Positions 35,328-45,097 of a DNA stretch of 64,000 nucleotides are shown in pieces. A program made the translations under genes and the position numbers. The notes below the pieces were generated by a model. The model did not search any database. It had not been told where the DNA came from and saw nothing but the letters and a program-made list of their open reading frames with translations. Every line of letters starts with the position of its first letter. Position 1 is the stretch's first letter. The stretch lies in NCBI GenBank assembly GCA_963712655.1, contig CAVQIT010000006.1, positions 1 to 64,000 of the forward strand. The letters are read 5' to 3'. This DNA comes from Pollutimonas sp963712655. GTDB taxonomy: Bacteria > Pseudomonadota > Gammaproteobacteria > Burkholderiales > Burkholderiaceae_B.

Positions 35328-37028
35328 ATGACAGACCACAACAGTGAGTCAGAATCTACTTCGGCAAAGCCCGACGCGGATCGCGGCAATATCAATGCGC
35401 CGGCGCAATCCGCATCCGGCTTGCCTAGGCCCAGCGTCAAGTCCCGGCGCGAATCGCGGTTTTCATGGATATGGCTTGTGCCGCTGGTGGCGGCCCTGGT
35501 GGGCGCTTCGCTGCTGGTGCGCAACTGGCTGCATACGGGGCCCACGGTCATTATCAGCTTTGAATCCGCCGATGGGCTGGAAGTCGGGAAAACCAAGATC
35601 CGCTATAAAGATGTGGCAATTGGGATGGTGACCGGCATAAAGGTGGCTGCCGACAGGTCCAAGGTATTGGTCGAGGCCGAACTCAATCGCGATGGCTCTT
35701 CGTACATAACCCAGAAAGGTACGCGTTTCTGGGTGGTGCGTCCGCGCTTGGGGATTAGCGGTGTTTCCGGCTTGGGAACCTTGCTTTCAGGCGCCTATAT
35801 CGGCGTCGATGCGGCCGAATCCCAAAACGGCGACGAGCCGGTGTATGAATTCACCGGGCTGGAAAAACCGCCCGAGATCGCCAGCGGCCGTCCCGGAACG
35901 CGTTTTACCTTGAAGGCTTCCGATCTGGGATCGCTGGAAGTCGGTTCGCCGGTTTACTATCGGCGCATACAGGTAGGTCAGGTCATAGGCTACGATCTGG
36001 ACAAAAGCGGCAAAGCGGTATCCATCCAGATTTTCGTCGACAAACCCAACGACAAGTTCGTCACCCGGGACGCCCGCTTCTGGAATGCCAGCGGCATTAA
36101 TGTTTCGCTCAGCGCCGACGGATTTGCGGTGCAAACCGGCTCGGTGGTGTCGGTCATGGCGGGCGGCGTGGCCTTTGCCTCGGTGGAGAATGCCGATATG
36201 CAGCCGGCGAAGGCGGATCAGGTTTTCCAACTGGCCGATACGCAAGTCCATGCGATGGCCGAACCGGACGGCGAGCCTTTGGCAATTGAGCTGCGATTCC
36301 GGCAATCCGTGCGCGGGCTCAAGGTAGGGGCGCCGTTTGATTTTCGCGGCCTGGAGGTGGGCAAGGTGGTGGATATCGATCTGGAGTTCAATACCCAGGA
36401 TAAATATTTCTTCGCCAAAGTCAAAGGGGAAGTCTATCCCCAGCGTTTCGGCTCGGCCTATAAGCGCTTGCTTACGCAAAGCCGGGAGGCCGGAGGCACC
36501 GCCGCCGACATGGTAGGGCTTATGGTGAAACGGGGGCTGCGCGCTCAGATGCGCACCGCCAATTTGCTGACCGGCCAACAGTACGTGGGGCTCGAATTTT
36601 TCCCTGAAGCGCCAGCCGTGTCGTTCGACGAAAAGGCGCAGCCCATCGTATTGCCGACCATGGCCGGCGATTTCGATCGGCTGCAACAGCAAATCAGCAG
36701 CATTATTGCCAAGGTGGACAAGATTCCTTTCGAAGGCATAGGCAACGATCTGCGCGCCGGCCTGAAATCCACAACCCGGCTGCTCAATCGCATCGAGGGG
36801 CAAGTCGCGCCGCAGGCCGGCGCCATGCTCAAGGCCGCGCAGCAGTCGCTGGGCCGCATCGATAAATTGCTGGCGCAGGACTCGCCCATGAGCGACAACA
36901 TAGATAAAACCTTGCGTGAAATCAGCACGGCGGCAAAGTCGCTCCGCGCACTGGCCGATTATCTGCAAACCCACCCCACGGCGCTTCTGCGCGGGCCGGC
37001 CGACAATGACGTGCTGGTCAGCCCCTAG
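35328..37028 (+). CDS. pqiB: PqiB, MCE-domain lipid-transport protein
   Basis: 566 aa. Short cytosolic N-terminus, one membrane helix (WIWLVPLVAALVGASLLV), then three MCE domains (starts near GPTVIISFESADGLEVGKTK, GTRFTLKASDLGSLEVGSPV and IELRFRQSVRGLKVGAPFDF) and a C-terminal helical stretch that makes the needle. It forms a hexameric tube across the periplasm. In the order pqiA-pqiB-pqiC. Confidence 0.96.
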   Translation: MTDHNSESESTSAKPDADRGNINAPAQSASGLPRPSVKSRRESRFSWIWLVPLVAALVGASLLVRNWLHTGPTVIISFESADGLEVGKTKIRYKDVAIGMVTGIKVAADRSKVLVEAELNRDGSSYITQKGTRFWVVRPRLGISGVSGLGTLLSGAYIGVDAAESQNGDEPVYEFTGLEKPPEIASGRPGTRFTLKASDLGSLEVGSPVYYRRIQVGQVIGYDLDKSGKAVSIQIFVDKPNDKFVTRDARFWNASGINVSLSADGFAVQTGSVVSVMAGGVAFASVENADMQPAKADQVFQLADTQVHAMAEPDGEPLAIELRFRQSVRGLKVGAPFDFRGLEVGKVVDIDLEFNTQDKYFFAKVKGEVYPQRFGSAYKRLLTQSREAGGTAADMVGLMVKRGLRAQMRTANLLTGQQYVGLEFFPEAPAVSFDEKAQPIVLPTMAGDFDRLQQQISSIIAKVDKIPFEGIGNDLRAGLKSTTRLLNRIEGQVAPQAGAMLKAAQQSLGRIDKLLAQDSPMSDNIDKTLREISTAAKSLRALADYLQTHPTALLRGPADNDVLVSP

Positions 37029-37036
37029 GAAATGAC

Positions 37037-37675
37037 ATGAGCCTTAGCCGATTATTTTGCATACTGTCAGTGGGGGTCTTGGCTGCCTGCGCGGTACCGT
37101 CCCCCAAGTATTACACCTTATTGCCCGTTGCAGCGTCGGAGCCGGCGCAAAATGCCGATAGCGGCGCCGGGCGCCGCTATGTGATCAGTGTGCAGCCGGT
37201 AGTGTTGCCGGAGCAGGTGGATCGTCCGCAGATAGTCGTTACCGATCCGGGGTCCACCCAAGTGACGCCTTTGAATCGCGCTCTATGGGCTTCGCCCTTG
37301 TCCGACGAGATCCGCAACGCCTTGTCCAATGATCTGTCCCGCAAACTCGGTGTGCTGGATATTTCTTCCGGCGCTGTGCCGGACTCCCTGGCGGTCTGGA
37401 AAGTTTCCCTGCAGGTACAGCGTTTCGAGTCGCTCTATGGCCGGCATGTGGTCTTGGATGCCACTTGGAGCCTGACACCTGTGAATCAGGCAGGCAAGAA
37501 AACCAAAATATGCCGCGCCCAGGCGCAGGTTCCGGTCCAGGCGGGTGTGTCGGCCATGATTGCGGGCCATCAAGAGGCCTTGCACCGGTTGGCATCGCTG
37601 ATTGCCGCGCAGTTGGGCGGTGCTGCCGCGCCGCCGGCGGTTGCAGGCCTGCAGGAAAAAGGTTGTACCTATTGA
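37037..37675 (+). CDS. pqiC: PqiC outer-membrane lipoprotein
   Basis: 212 aa. Lipobox VLAAC at residues 14-18, then the DUF330/ABC auxiliary lipoprotein pattern PKYYTLLP, VQPVVLPEQVDRPQIV and RALWASPLSDEIRNAL. It docks the PqiB needle to the outer membrane. Eight bp downstream of pqiB. Confidence 0.93.
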   Translation: MSLSRLFCILSVGVLAACAVPSPKYYTLLPVAASEPAQNADSGAGRRYVISVQPVVLPEQVDRPQIVVTDPGSTQVTPLNRALWASPLSDEIRNALSNDLSRKLGVLDISSGAVPDSLAVWKVSLQVQRFESLYGRHVVLDATWSLTPVNQAGKKTKICRAQAQVPVQAGVSAMIAGHQEALHRLASLIAAQLGGAAAPPAVAGLQEKGCTY

Positions 37676-37723
37676 TGCATTTTTAACTGCAGGGTTAACC
37701 ATAATGTTTAAAAAGGTACAACC
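37661..37723 (+). promoter_or_regulatory. GGTTGTACC inverted pair, candidate PutA operators
   Basis: GGTTGTACC at 37661-37669 (end of pqiC) and its reverse complement GGTACAACC at 37715-37723 lie 100-160 bp ahead of putA; a third GGTTGTACC is inside putA at 37902-37910. PutA with an RHH domain represses its own gene through short repeated sites, so these are candidates only. Confidence 0.4.
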
Positions 37724-37826
37724 CGTTTAGTATTTCGTTCTCGCTCGAAGGCATCCGTCCATGGATGCTGCCGGCTCCGCACCCGGTGGCTAATGCGTAC
37801 GGCGCACGATATACAGGAATAGGGCT

Positions 37827-40800
37827 ATGGCAACGACTACATTGGGTGTCAAGGTTGACGAAACGCTGCGCGATCGCCTGAAACTTGCCGCGGGCAAGCT
37901 GGGTTGTACCCCGCATTGGCTGCACAAGCAGGCGGTGCTTGCGTACGTCGATGCCATCGAACGGGGGCAGTTGCCCGCGGAAATCAGCTATTTCGACGGC
38001 AACGACACCGAAGCCTCCGGCGACGATATTTCCCTGCCGGAGGCTACGCCGCCGTTTTACGAGTTTGCCCAGGACATCCAGCCGCAATCTGTATTGCGCG
38101 CGGCGATTACATCGGCCTACCGGCGGCCGGAAACCGAATGCGTACCGCTTTTGATCGACCAGGCGCGGCCTGTGCAGGCGCAGGAAGTGCAGGCCTTGGG
38201 ACGCCGCCTGGTGCAAGCCTTGCGCGGCAAGCGCACGGGCGGCGGGGTCGAAGGCCTGATCCAGGAATTCTCCCTGTCCAGCCAGGAAGGCGTGGCGCTT
38301 ATGTGTCTTGCCGAAGCATTGCTGCGCATACCCGACAGGGCCACCCGCGATGCGCTCATACGCGACAAGATCAGCCATGGCGACTGGCGCTCGCATATGG
38401 GCGAATCCCCTTCGCTGTTTGTGAATGCGGCCACATGGGGCCTGATGCTGACGGGCAAGCTGGTCAGTGTCAACAGCGAGCAATCCTTATCCAAGGCGCT
38501 GACTCGCCTTATCGGCAAAGGCGGCGAACCGCTGATCCGCAAAGGCGTCGATATTGCCATGCGCATGATGGGCGAACAGTTCGTCACCGGACAAACCATT
38601 TCGGCGGCCATCGCCAACAGCCGTAAATTCGAAGACAAAGGTTTCCGGTACTCCTATGATATGCTGGGCGAGGCCGCCACCACGGCCGGCGATGCCGAGC
38701 GCTATTACGTTTCTTATGAGCAAGCCATACATGCCATAGGCAAGGCCGCGCAGGGCCGGGGCATTTATGAAGGCGCCGGCATTTCCATTAAGCTTTCCGC
38801 TTTGCATCCGCGCTATTCCAGGGCGCAGCGCGAACGCGTCATGTCTGAACTGCTGCCGCGCATGACCGCGCTGGCCAAGCTGGCCCGCCACTACGATATC
38901 GGCCTGAACATCGATGCCGAAGAAGCCGACCGCCTGGAAATCTCGCTGGACTTGCTGGAAGCCCTGTGCTTCGATCCGGAACTTTCGGGCTGGAATGGCA
39001 TTGGCTTTGTGATCCAGGCTTATCAAAAGCGGGCGCCGTTTGTCATCGATTATGTCATCGACCTGGCCCAGCGCAGCAGCCATCGCTTGATGGTGCGCCT
39101 GGTCAAAGGGGCGTACTGGGATTCGGAAATCAAGCGCGCGCAAATCGAAGGGCTGGAGGGTTATCCGGTCTACACGCGCAAGGTATATACCGATGTGTCT
39201 TACCTGGCCTGCGCTCGCAAGCTGCTGTCGGCGCCGCAGGCAGTGTATCCGCAATTCGCCACCCACAATGCCCATACGCTGGCGGCCATTTACTATATGG
39301 CGGGGCAAAATTACTATCCCGGCCAGTATGAATTTCAATGCCTGCATGGCATGGGCGAATCGCTGTACGACGAGGTCACCGGGCCCTTGGCCCAAGGCAA
39401 GCTGAACCGGCCTTGCCGTATTTACGCGCCCGTGGGCACGCACGAAACATTGCTGGCTTACCTGGTGCGCCGTCTGCTTGAAAATGGCGCCAACACGTCG
39501 TTTGTGAATCAGATCGGCGACGAGGCCGTTGCCGTGGACACGCTGATCGCCGATCCCGTGCAGTCCGCCTTGCGCATCCAGCCGCTGGGCGCGCCGCATG
39601 ACAAAATTGCATTGCCCAGGCATCTGTATCGGCAGATGGACGGCCGATTGAACTCGGCGGGGCTGGACCTCTCCAACGAGCATCGCCTGGGGTCTTTGTC
39701 GGCGGCGCTGCTCAATAGCGTCAGCCATGCATGGCGCGCGGCGCCGATGATGGGCGAAGGCGACTTCACGTGGGACGATGCGCGCGCCAAGACGGTGCGC
39801 AATCCGGCGGATCATCGCGATGTGGTGGGCTACGTCATAGAGGCGAATCAGGCCGAAGTGGACAGCGCGCTGGCGGCGGCGGCGCATGCCGCCCCTATCT
39901 GGCAGGCCACGCCAGTGGCCGAGCGCGCGCAGTGCCTGTTGCGGGCCGCGCAAATGCTGGAAGATGAAATGCAGCTTTTGCTGGGCCTGATAGTCCGCGA
40001 AGCCGGCAAATCGTTATCGAACGCCATTGCTGAAGTGCGCGAGGCGGTCGATTTCCTGCGTTATTACGCCGCGCAGATCGAGCAGTCATTTTCCAACGAT
40101 ACCCATCGGCCCCTGGGGCCGGTGGTATGTATCAGCCCCTGGAATTTTCCTCTCGCGATTTTTACGGGGCAGGTGGCCGCCGCCCTGGCGGCCGGCAATT
40201 CCGTGCTGGCCAAGCCGGCCGAACAAACCAACCTGATCGCGGCGGCGGCGGTCGCCATTCTGCGCAGGGCGGGCGTGCCCGCCGGCGCGGTGCAGCTTTT
40301 ACCGGGGCAAGGCGAAACCGTCGGCGCCGCGCTGGTCGCAAGCGCTACCGTATGCGGCGTCATGTTTACCGGTTCCACCGACGTGGCGCAACTGATTTCC
40401 AGGACGCTTGCACAGCGCCTGGACGATGCCGGCCATCCCATTCCGCTGATCGCCGAAACCGGCGGCCAGAATGCGATGGTGGTGGATTCCTCGGCCTTGG
40501 CCGAGCAGGTGGTGTTCGATGTGCTGAATTCCGCTTTCGATTCGGCCGGCCAGCGGTGTTCCGCGCTGCGTGTTTTATGCGTCCAGGAAGATTGCGCCGA
40601 TCATGTGCTCACCATGCTGCGCGGCGCCATGCAAGAGCTGCAGGTGGGCAATACCGATGTGCTGTCGTCCGATGTCGGGCCGGTCATCGATGCGCAAGCG
40701 CAGGCGGATATCCAGGCGCATATCCAGGCCATGCGCGATGCCGGCCATAGGGTGGATCAGCTTGTGCCGGGCGCCCGCTGCCAGCATGGCTCGTTCGTTG

Positions 40801-41642
40801 CGCCCGCCCTGATCGAAATCAACGATATCGCGGCGCTGAAAAAAGAGGTGTTCGGTCCCGTCCTGCACGTTGTGCGCTACAAGCGCGATGAGCTGGATGC
40901 CCTGATCGACTCGATCAATGCCACGGGCTACGGCCTGACTTTCGGCGTGCATACGCGGCTGGATGAAACCGTGGCGCGCGTATCCGAACGTATTCATGCG
41001 GGCAATATCTATGTCAATCGGAATATTGTCGGCGCGGTGGTCGGCGTTCAGCCTTTCGGCGGAGAAGGGCTTTCAGGCACGGGCCCGAAGGCGGGCGGCC
41101 CCTTGTATCTGCTGCGTTTATTGGCCAGGTGCCCCTCCGGCTTGCCGGCATGGTGCCAGGCCGGCAGCGACGGCGGCAAGCCGCTGGTGCTGGACGGCCC
41201 GACCGGGGAAAGCAATCTTTACCACATCAAGCCGCGCGGCACGGTGCTGTGCGTGGCCGCCAGCGCGGCGGGCGCAGCCAACCAGTTCGAGGCCTGCGCG
41301 CGCACGGGCAACCGCATGGCGCTGCTGGACACCGATGCGGGGCGCGCTTTCTTTGCCGCACGCAGCGCCGCCGAGCAGCAAGCCATGCGTCTGGTCACCG
41401 ATGACGATATCGAACAAGGCGATTACCAGGCCGTCTTGTTCGAAGGCGACAGCGACGCCTTGCGCGCGCTCAATCAGCTCGTGGCGCGGCGCCAGGGGCC
41501 GATTGTCTCCGTGCAGGGTTTAAGCAGCGGCGAACTGACCGCCGGCGGCAGTTATCGCCTGGAGCGTTTGCTGCGCGAAGTTTCGGTTAGCGTGAATACC
41601 GCCGCGGCGGGGGGCAACGCCAGCCTGATGATGGTGGGCTAG
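37827..41642 (+). CDS. putA: Trifunctional proline utilisation protein PutA
   Basis: 1271 aa. Residues 1-50 are a ribbon-helix-helix (TTLGVKVDETLRDRLKLAAG). Proline dehydrogenase about 200-490: GISIKLSALHPRYSRAQRER, GLNIDAEEADRLEISLDL, LVKGAYWDSEIK and YAPVGTHETLLAYLVRRL with the FAD-contacting Arg pair. P5C dehydrogenase about 600-1080: VCISPWNFPLAIFTGQ, GSTDVAQL, ETGGQN and the nucleophile Cys911 in GQRCSALR. A C-terminal ALDH-like cap follows. It oxidises proline to glutamate and acts as an autorepressor when proline is absent. Confidence 0.98.
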   Translation: MATTTLGVKVDETLRDRLKLAAGKLGCTPHWLHKQAVLAYVDAIERGQLPAEISYFDGNDTEASGDDISLPEATPPFYEFAQDIQPQSVLRAAITSAYRRPETECVPLLIDQARPVQAQEVQALGRRLVQALRGKRTGGGVEGLIQEFSLSSQEGVALMCLAEALLRIPDRATRDALIRDKISHGDWRSHMGESPSLFVNAATWGLMLTGKLVSVNSEQSLSKALTRLIGKGGEPLIRKGVDIAMRMMGEQFVTGQTISAAIANSRKFEDKGFRYSYDMLGEAATTAGDAERYYVSYEQAIHAIGKAAQGRGIYEGAGISIKLSALHPRYSRAQRERVMSELLPRMTALAKLARHYDIGLNIDAEEADRLEISLDLLEALCFDPELSGWNGIGFVIQAYQKRAPFVIDYVIDLAQRSSHRLMVRLVKGAYWDSEIKRAQIEGLEGYPVYTRKVYTDVSYLACARKLLSAPQAVYPQFATHNAHTLAAIYYMAGQNYYPGQYEFQCLHGMGESLYDEVTGPLAQGKLNRPCRIYAPVGTHETLLAYLVRRLLENGANTSFVNQIGDEAVAVDTLIADPVQSALRIQPLGAPHDKIALPRHLYRQMDGRLNSAGLDLSNEHRLGSLSAALLNSVSHAWRAAPMMGEGDFTWDDARAKTVRNPADHRDVVGYVIEANQAEVDSALAAAAHAAPIWQATPVAERAQCLLRAAQMLEDEMQLLLGLIVREAGKSLSNAIAEVREAVDFLRYYAAQIEQSFSNDTHRPLGPVVCISPWNFPLAIFTGQVAAALAAGNSVLAKPAEQTNLIAAAAVAILRRAGVPAGAVQLLPGQGETVGAALVASATVCGVMFTGSTDVAQLISRTLAQRLDDAGHPIPLIAETGGQNAMVVDSSALAEQVVFDVLNSAFDSAGQRCSALRVLCVQEDCADHVLTMLRGAMQELQVGNTDVLSSDVGPVIDAQAQADIQAHIQAMRDAGHRVDQLVPGARCQHGSFVAPALIEINDIAALKKEVFGPVLHVVRYKRDELDALIDSINATGYGLTFGVHTRLDETVARVSERIHAGNIYVNRNIVGAVVGVQPFGGEGLSGTGPKAGGPLYLLRLLARCPSGLPAWCQAGSDGGKPLVLDGPTGESNLYHIKPRGTVLCVAASAAGAANQFEACARTGNRMALLDTDAGRAFFAARSAAEQQAMRLVTDDDIEQGDYQAVLFEGDSDALRALNQLVARRQGPIVSVQGLSSGELTAGGSYRLERLLREVSVSVNTAAAGGNASLMMVG

Positions 41643-41685
41643 CCGCAAGGCCGGCACAGTAAATGGCGCTACTTTCAGGCCATCC

Positions 41686-41751
41686 AAGGACTCTCGGATC
41701 AAGTCCACCCGACTGCTGCATCCCCTCGGGGAACTTGATCCGAGAGTCCTT
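41686..41751. repeat. 19-bp perfect inverted repeat between putA and livK
   Basis: AAGGACTCTCGGATCAAGT (41686-41704) and its exact complement (41733-41751) flank a 28-nt loop that holds a second hairpin, TCCCC-TCGG-GGGA. No T run follows the stem, so it is not a standard terminator. It may be a REP-like element or an RNA processing and stability structure. Confidence 0.75.
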
Positions 41752-41762
41752 AAGGGTTGCGA

Positions 41763-41822
41763 CTCATTAAAAATGAGCCGTGCTTTTGGTTTAATCCAAG
41801 GTGCTACTCGCCCTTGGGTTAA
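41763..41822 (+). promoter_or_regulatory. Two further hairpins in the livK leader
   Basis: CTCATT-AAA-AATGAG (41763-41777), then TTAATCCAAGG (41791-41801) with CCTTGGGTTAA (41812-41822), ten-base loop, one G-U pair, followed by the pyrimidine-rich TTCTTATTCTT. The second has terminator or attenuator form and ends 28 bases before the livK ATG. Confidence 0.55.
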
Positions 41823-41850
41823 TTCTTATTCTTAGATATCGGAGATAGAC

Positions 41851-43011
41851 ATGCAATCCACTAAAGGATTCAAGCTTTTAGCTGCAACAGCCGCCGTCAT
41901 GGCCGGCTTTGCTTTCGGCCCGGCGCAGGCCGCCGATACGACGGTGGTGAAACTGGGCTTTGCCGCGCCATTGACCGGCCCGCAGTCGCATTACGGCGAA
42001 GACATGAAAAACGGCCTGACGCTGGCCATTGAAGAGGCCAACAAGCAAAACATCAAGCTCGACGGCAAGACCGCCAAATTCGAATTGATCTCGCGCGATG
42101 ACCAGGCCGATCCGCGCACGGCGGTTCAAGTCGCGCAGCAAATTGTCGACGAGGACGTACAAGGCGTGTTGGGGCATTTCAATTCCGGCACCACCATTCC
42201 CGCTTCCAGCGTGTACAACGATGCCGGCCTGCCGCAAATCGCCATGGCCACCTCGCCCGAATACACTAGCCAGGGTTATAAAACCACCTTCCGCATGATG
42301 ACCAGCGACACGCAGCAAGGCGCGGCCGCGGGTGAATTCATGGTCAAAGACCTGGGCGCCAAGACGGTGGCGCTGATCGATGACCGGACGGCATATGGCC
42401 AGGGTCTGGCCGATCAGGTCGCCAAGGCAGTGGAGGCGTCGGGCGGTAAAGTGATTTCCCGCGAATACACGACCGACAAGGCCAATGACTTCACTTCCAT
42501 CCTGACCAACATCAAGGGCAAGCAGCCCGCTGCGATCTTCTTTGGCGGGCTCGATGCCCAGTCCGGCCCAATGCGCCGCCAAATGGCCACGCTGGGCATT
42601 AAGGCTCCGCTGGTTTCCGGTGAAATGACCCGCAGCGATACCTTCCTGAAGCTGGCCGGCGCAGCCGCCAATGGCACTTATGCATCGCTTGCCGGCGTGC
42701 CTCTCAAGCAAATGGTCGCCGGTGAAAAATTCGAGGCCGACTACAAGGCCCGCTTCAAGGTGGAACCCGGCGTCTATGCCCCTTATGCTTATGACGGCGC
42801 CTGGAATATGATTACCGCCATGAAGGATGCGGGTTCGGCCAAGCCCGATGCCTATCTGCCCAAGCTTGCCGCGCTCAAGCGCGCCGGCGCGACCAGCCAG
42901 GACATTGCCTATGACGGCAAGGGCGACCTGAAAGAGATTTCGGTCACCATTTACGAAGTCAAGAACGGCAAATGGGAAATGGTTAAAACCATGGTCAGCA
43001 AGGCTAATTGA
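41851..43011 (+). CDS. livK: Branched-chain amino acid ABC transporter substrate-binding protein
   Basis: 386 aa with signal peptide AATAAVMAGFAFGPAQA. Type I periplasmic-binding fold: VVKLGFAAPLTGPQSHYGED, then GVLGHFNSGTTIPASSVYND and FRMMTSDTQQGAAAGEF. It is the Leu/Ile/Val (or related) receptor and first gene of livKHMGF, which are spaced by 68 bp and then by overlaps. Confidence 0.95.
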   Translation: MQSTKGFKLLAATAAVMAGFAFGPAQAADTTVVKLGFAAPLTGPQSHYGEDMKNGLTLAIEEANKQNIKLDGKTAKFELISRDDQADPRTAVQVAQQIVDEDVQGVLGHFNSGTTIPASSVYNDAGLPQIAMATSPEYTSQGYKTTFRMMTSDTQQGAAAGEFMVKDLGAKTVALIDDRTAYGQGLADQVAKAVEASGGKVISREYTTDKANDFTSILTNIKGKQPAAIFFGGLDAQSGPMRRQMATLGIKAPLVSGEMTRSDTFLKLAGAAANGTYASLAGVPLKQMVAGEKFEADYKARFKVEPGVYAPYAYDGAWNMITAMKDAGSAKPDAYLPKLAALKRAGATSQDIAYDGKGDLKEISVTIYEVKNGKWEMVKTMVSKAN

Positions 43012-43079
43012 TCGCCTGCGGGATTCTCGTGGTTTTTTCGGGGCCGGCCCAGCCGGCCTCATTTATCGGGTCATAAAGC

Positions 43080-44012
43080 ATGGACATTCTCATACAGCAA
43101 TTGATCAACGGCATCACCGTGGGCAGCGTCTATGCCCTGGTTGCCCTTGGCTACACCATGGTTTATGGCATCATAGGCCTGATCAATTTCGCCCATGGCG
43201 ATGTCGTAATGGTGGGCGCCATGGTGGCGACGACGCTGGTGGTCACGCTGATAGGCGCGGATCCCGGCAGCACCTCGGCATGGTTCGCCATCGTCGCCGC
43301 CTTGCTGGTATCGATTCCGGTTTGCATGGCCCTGGGCTGGCTGGCCGAACGCTACGCCTACCGTCCGCTGCGCCGCGCGCCGAGGCTGGCGGCGCTGATT
43401 ACCGCGATTGGCGTTTCCATCATCATCCAGAATGTGGCGATGATGGTCTGGGGACGCAATTACCTGAGCTTTCCGCACATTATCGAACCCGTCATCTTCC
43501 CGATAGGCGGTGCGCGCATCAGTCTTTTGCAGCTCATCATCATTTTGACGGCGACGGCCATCATGGCCGGCTTGCTGCTGGTGGTGCACCGCACCCGCCT
43601 GGGCACCGCGATGCGCGCCACATCGCAAAACCGCGAGGTCGCGGGTTTGATGGGGGTGAATATCAATACGGTCATTTCCGCGGCTTTCCTGATCGGTTCA
43701 GCGCTTGCCGCCGTGGCGGGCGTCATGGTCACCACGTATTATGGGGTGGCGCAGTACACCATGGGTTTCATGCTTGGGCTCAAGGCCTTTACCGCCGCGG
43801 TGCTGGGCGGAATCGGCAATCTTGGCGGAGCCATGCTGGGCGGCCTGCTGCTGGGCATCATCGAATCGCTGGGGGCCGGCTATATCGGCGACCTTACCCA
43901 TGGCGTGTTTGGCAGCAACTACCAGGACGTCTTCTCATTTATCGTATTGATACTGGTTTTGGTGTTCCGTCCATCCGGCTTGCTGGGTGAGCGCATAGGA
44001 GACCGGGCATGA
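43080..44012 (+). CDS. livH: Branched-chain amino acid ABC permease LivH
   Basis: 310 aa. Eight or so membrane helices; QQLINGITVGSVYALVALGY is the family start, and RAPRLAALITAIGVSIIIQN plus GTAMRATSQNREVAGLMGVN (EAA-like loop) are diagnostic. It pairs with LivM, whose gene overlaps its stop by 4 bp. Confidence 0.96.
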   Translation: MDILIQQLINGITVGSVYALVALGYTMVYGIIGLINFAHGDVVMVGAMVATTLVVTLIGADPGSTSAWFAIVAALLVSIPVCMALGWLAERYAYRPLRRAPRLAALITAIGVSIIIQNVAMMVWGRNYLSFPHIIEPVIFPIGGARISLLQLIIILTATAIMAGLLLVVHRTRLGTAMRATSQNREVAGLMGVNINTVISAAFLIGSALAAVAGVMVTTYYGVAQYTMGFMLGLKAFTAAVLGGIGNLGGAMLGGLLLGIIESLGAGYIGDLTHGVFGSNYQDVFSFIVLILVLVFRPSGLLGERIGDRA

Positions 44013-45097
44013 GCCATTCATCCGTTTCCCGCCCCCAGATGTCGTTCAAAGTATGGCTGGGCATTGCGATGTTCGGCGTGGTGCTGGCGGTGCTTCCCTT
44101 TGTGCTTGGCATGGCCGGGCAAAGCTGGGTGCGCACGCTGAACTTTGCCTTGCTGTATGTGATGCTGGCCCTGGGCCTGAATATTGTGGTGGGCTTCGCC
44201 GGCTTGCTCGACCTGGGGTATATCGCGTTTTATGCGGTGGGCGCTTATGTCTGGGCGCTGCTGGCCTCGCCGCATTTCGGCTTGCATCTGCCGTTCTGGG
44301 TGGTGTTGCCCGCCGGCGTGCTGCTGGCCGCTTTTTTCGGCGCAATGCTGGGCGCGCCTACGCTTAAATTGCGCGGCGACTACCTGGCCATCGTCACCCT
44401 GGGCTTCGGCGAAATCGTGCGCATTTTCATGAATAACCTGGATGCGCCCATCAACATCACCAACGGCCCCCAGGGAATAAACCGTGTCGATACGTTTTCG
44501 GTGGGCGGCTTCCTTTTCGGCCGCTCGCAGGAAATTTTCGGTTTTCGCATCACCGGACCGGAGAAATATTATTACCTGCTGCTACTGCTGACGCTCATCA
44601 TCGTGATCATATGCGTGCGCCTGCAGAACTCCCGCATAGGACGCGCCTGGGAGGCCGTGCGTGAAGACGAAGTGGCCGCCAAGGCGATGGGCATCAATAC
44701 CCGCAATATCAAGCTGCTGGCGTTTTCCATGGGAGCAAGTTTCGGCGGGGTGGCCGGCGCCATGTTTGCATCCATGCAGGGTTTTGTCAGTCCGGAAAGC
44801 TTTAGCCTGACCGAGTCGATTTCCGTGCTGTGCATGGTGGTGCTGGGGGGCATGGGCCATATTCCCGGCGTAATATTGGGCGCCATTTTGCTATCGGTGT
44901 TTCCTGAAATTCTGCGGGCTATCGTGGTGCCGCTGCAGCAAACCGTGTTTGGCGACGTCATTCTCGATCCCGAGGGGATACGCATGTTGCTGTTCGGGTT
45001 CGCGCTGGTATTGGTGATGATCTTCCGGCCGGCCGGGCTGTGGCCGTCGGCGGTGCGCCGCCGCGAATTGACCAGCGCCAAGGAGAAGCAGGCATGA
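44009..45097 (+). CDS. livM: Branched-chain amino acid ABC permease LivM
   Basis: 362 aa. YVMLALGLNIVVGFAGLLDL, YIAFYAVGAYVWALL, GDYLAIVTLGFGEIVRIF and GRAWEAVREDEVAAKAMGIN are LivM signatures. It overlaps livH upstream and livG downstream (ATGA), so the permease and ATPase genes are translationally coupled. Confidence 0.96.
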   Translation: MSHSSVSRPQMSFKVWLGIAMFGVVLAVLPFVLGMAGQSWVRTLNFALLYVMLALGLNIVVGFAGLLDLGYIAFYAVGAYVWALLASPHFGLHLPFWVVLPAGVLLAAFFGAMLGAPTLKLRGDYLAIVTLGFGEIVRIFMNNLDAPINITNGPQGINRVDTFSVGGFLFGRSQEIFGFRITGPEKYYYLLLLLTLIIVIICVRLQNSRIGRAWEAVREDEVAAKAMGINTRNIKLLAFSMGASFGGVAGAMFASMQGFVSPESFSLTESISVLCMVVLGGMGHIPGVILGAILLSVFPEILRAIVVPLQQTVFGDVILDPEGIRMLLFGFALVLVMIFRPAGLWPSAVRRRELTSAKEKQA

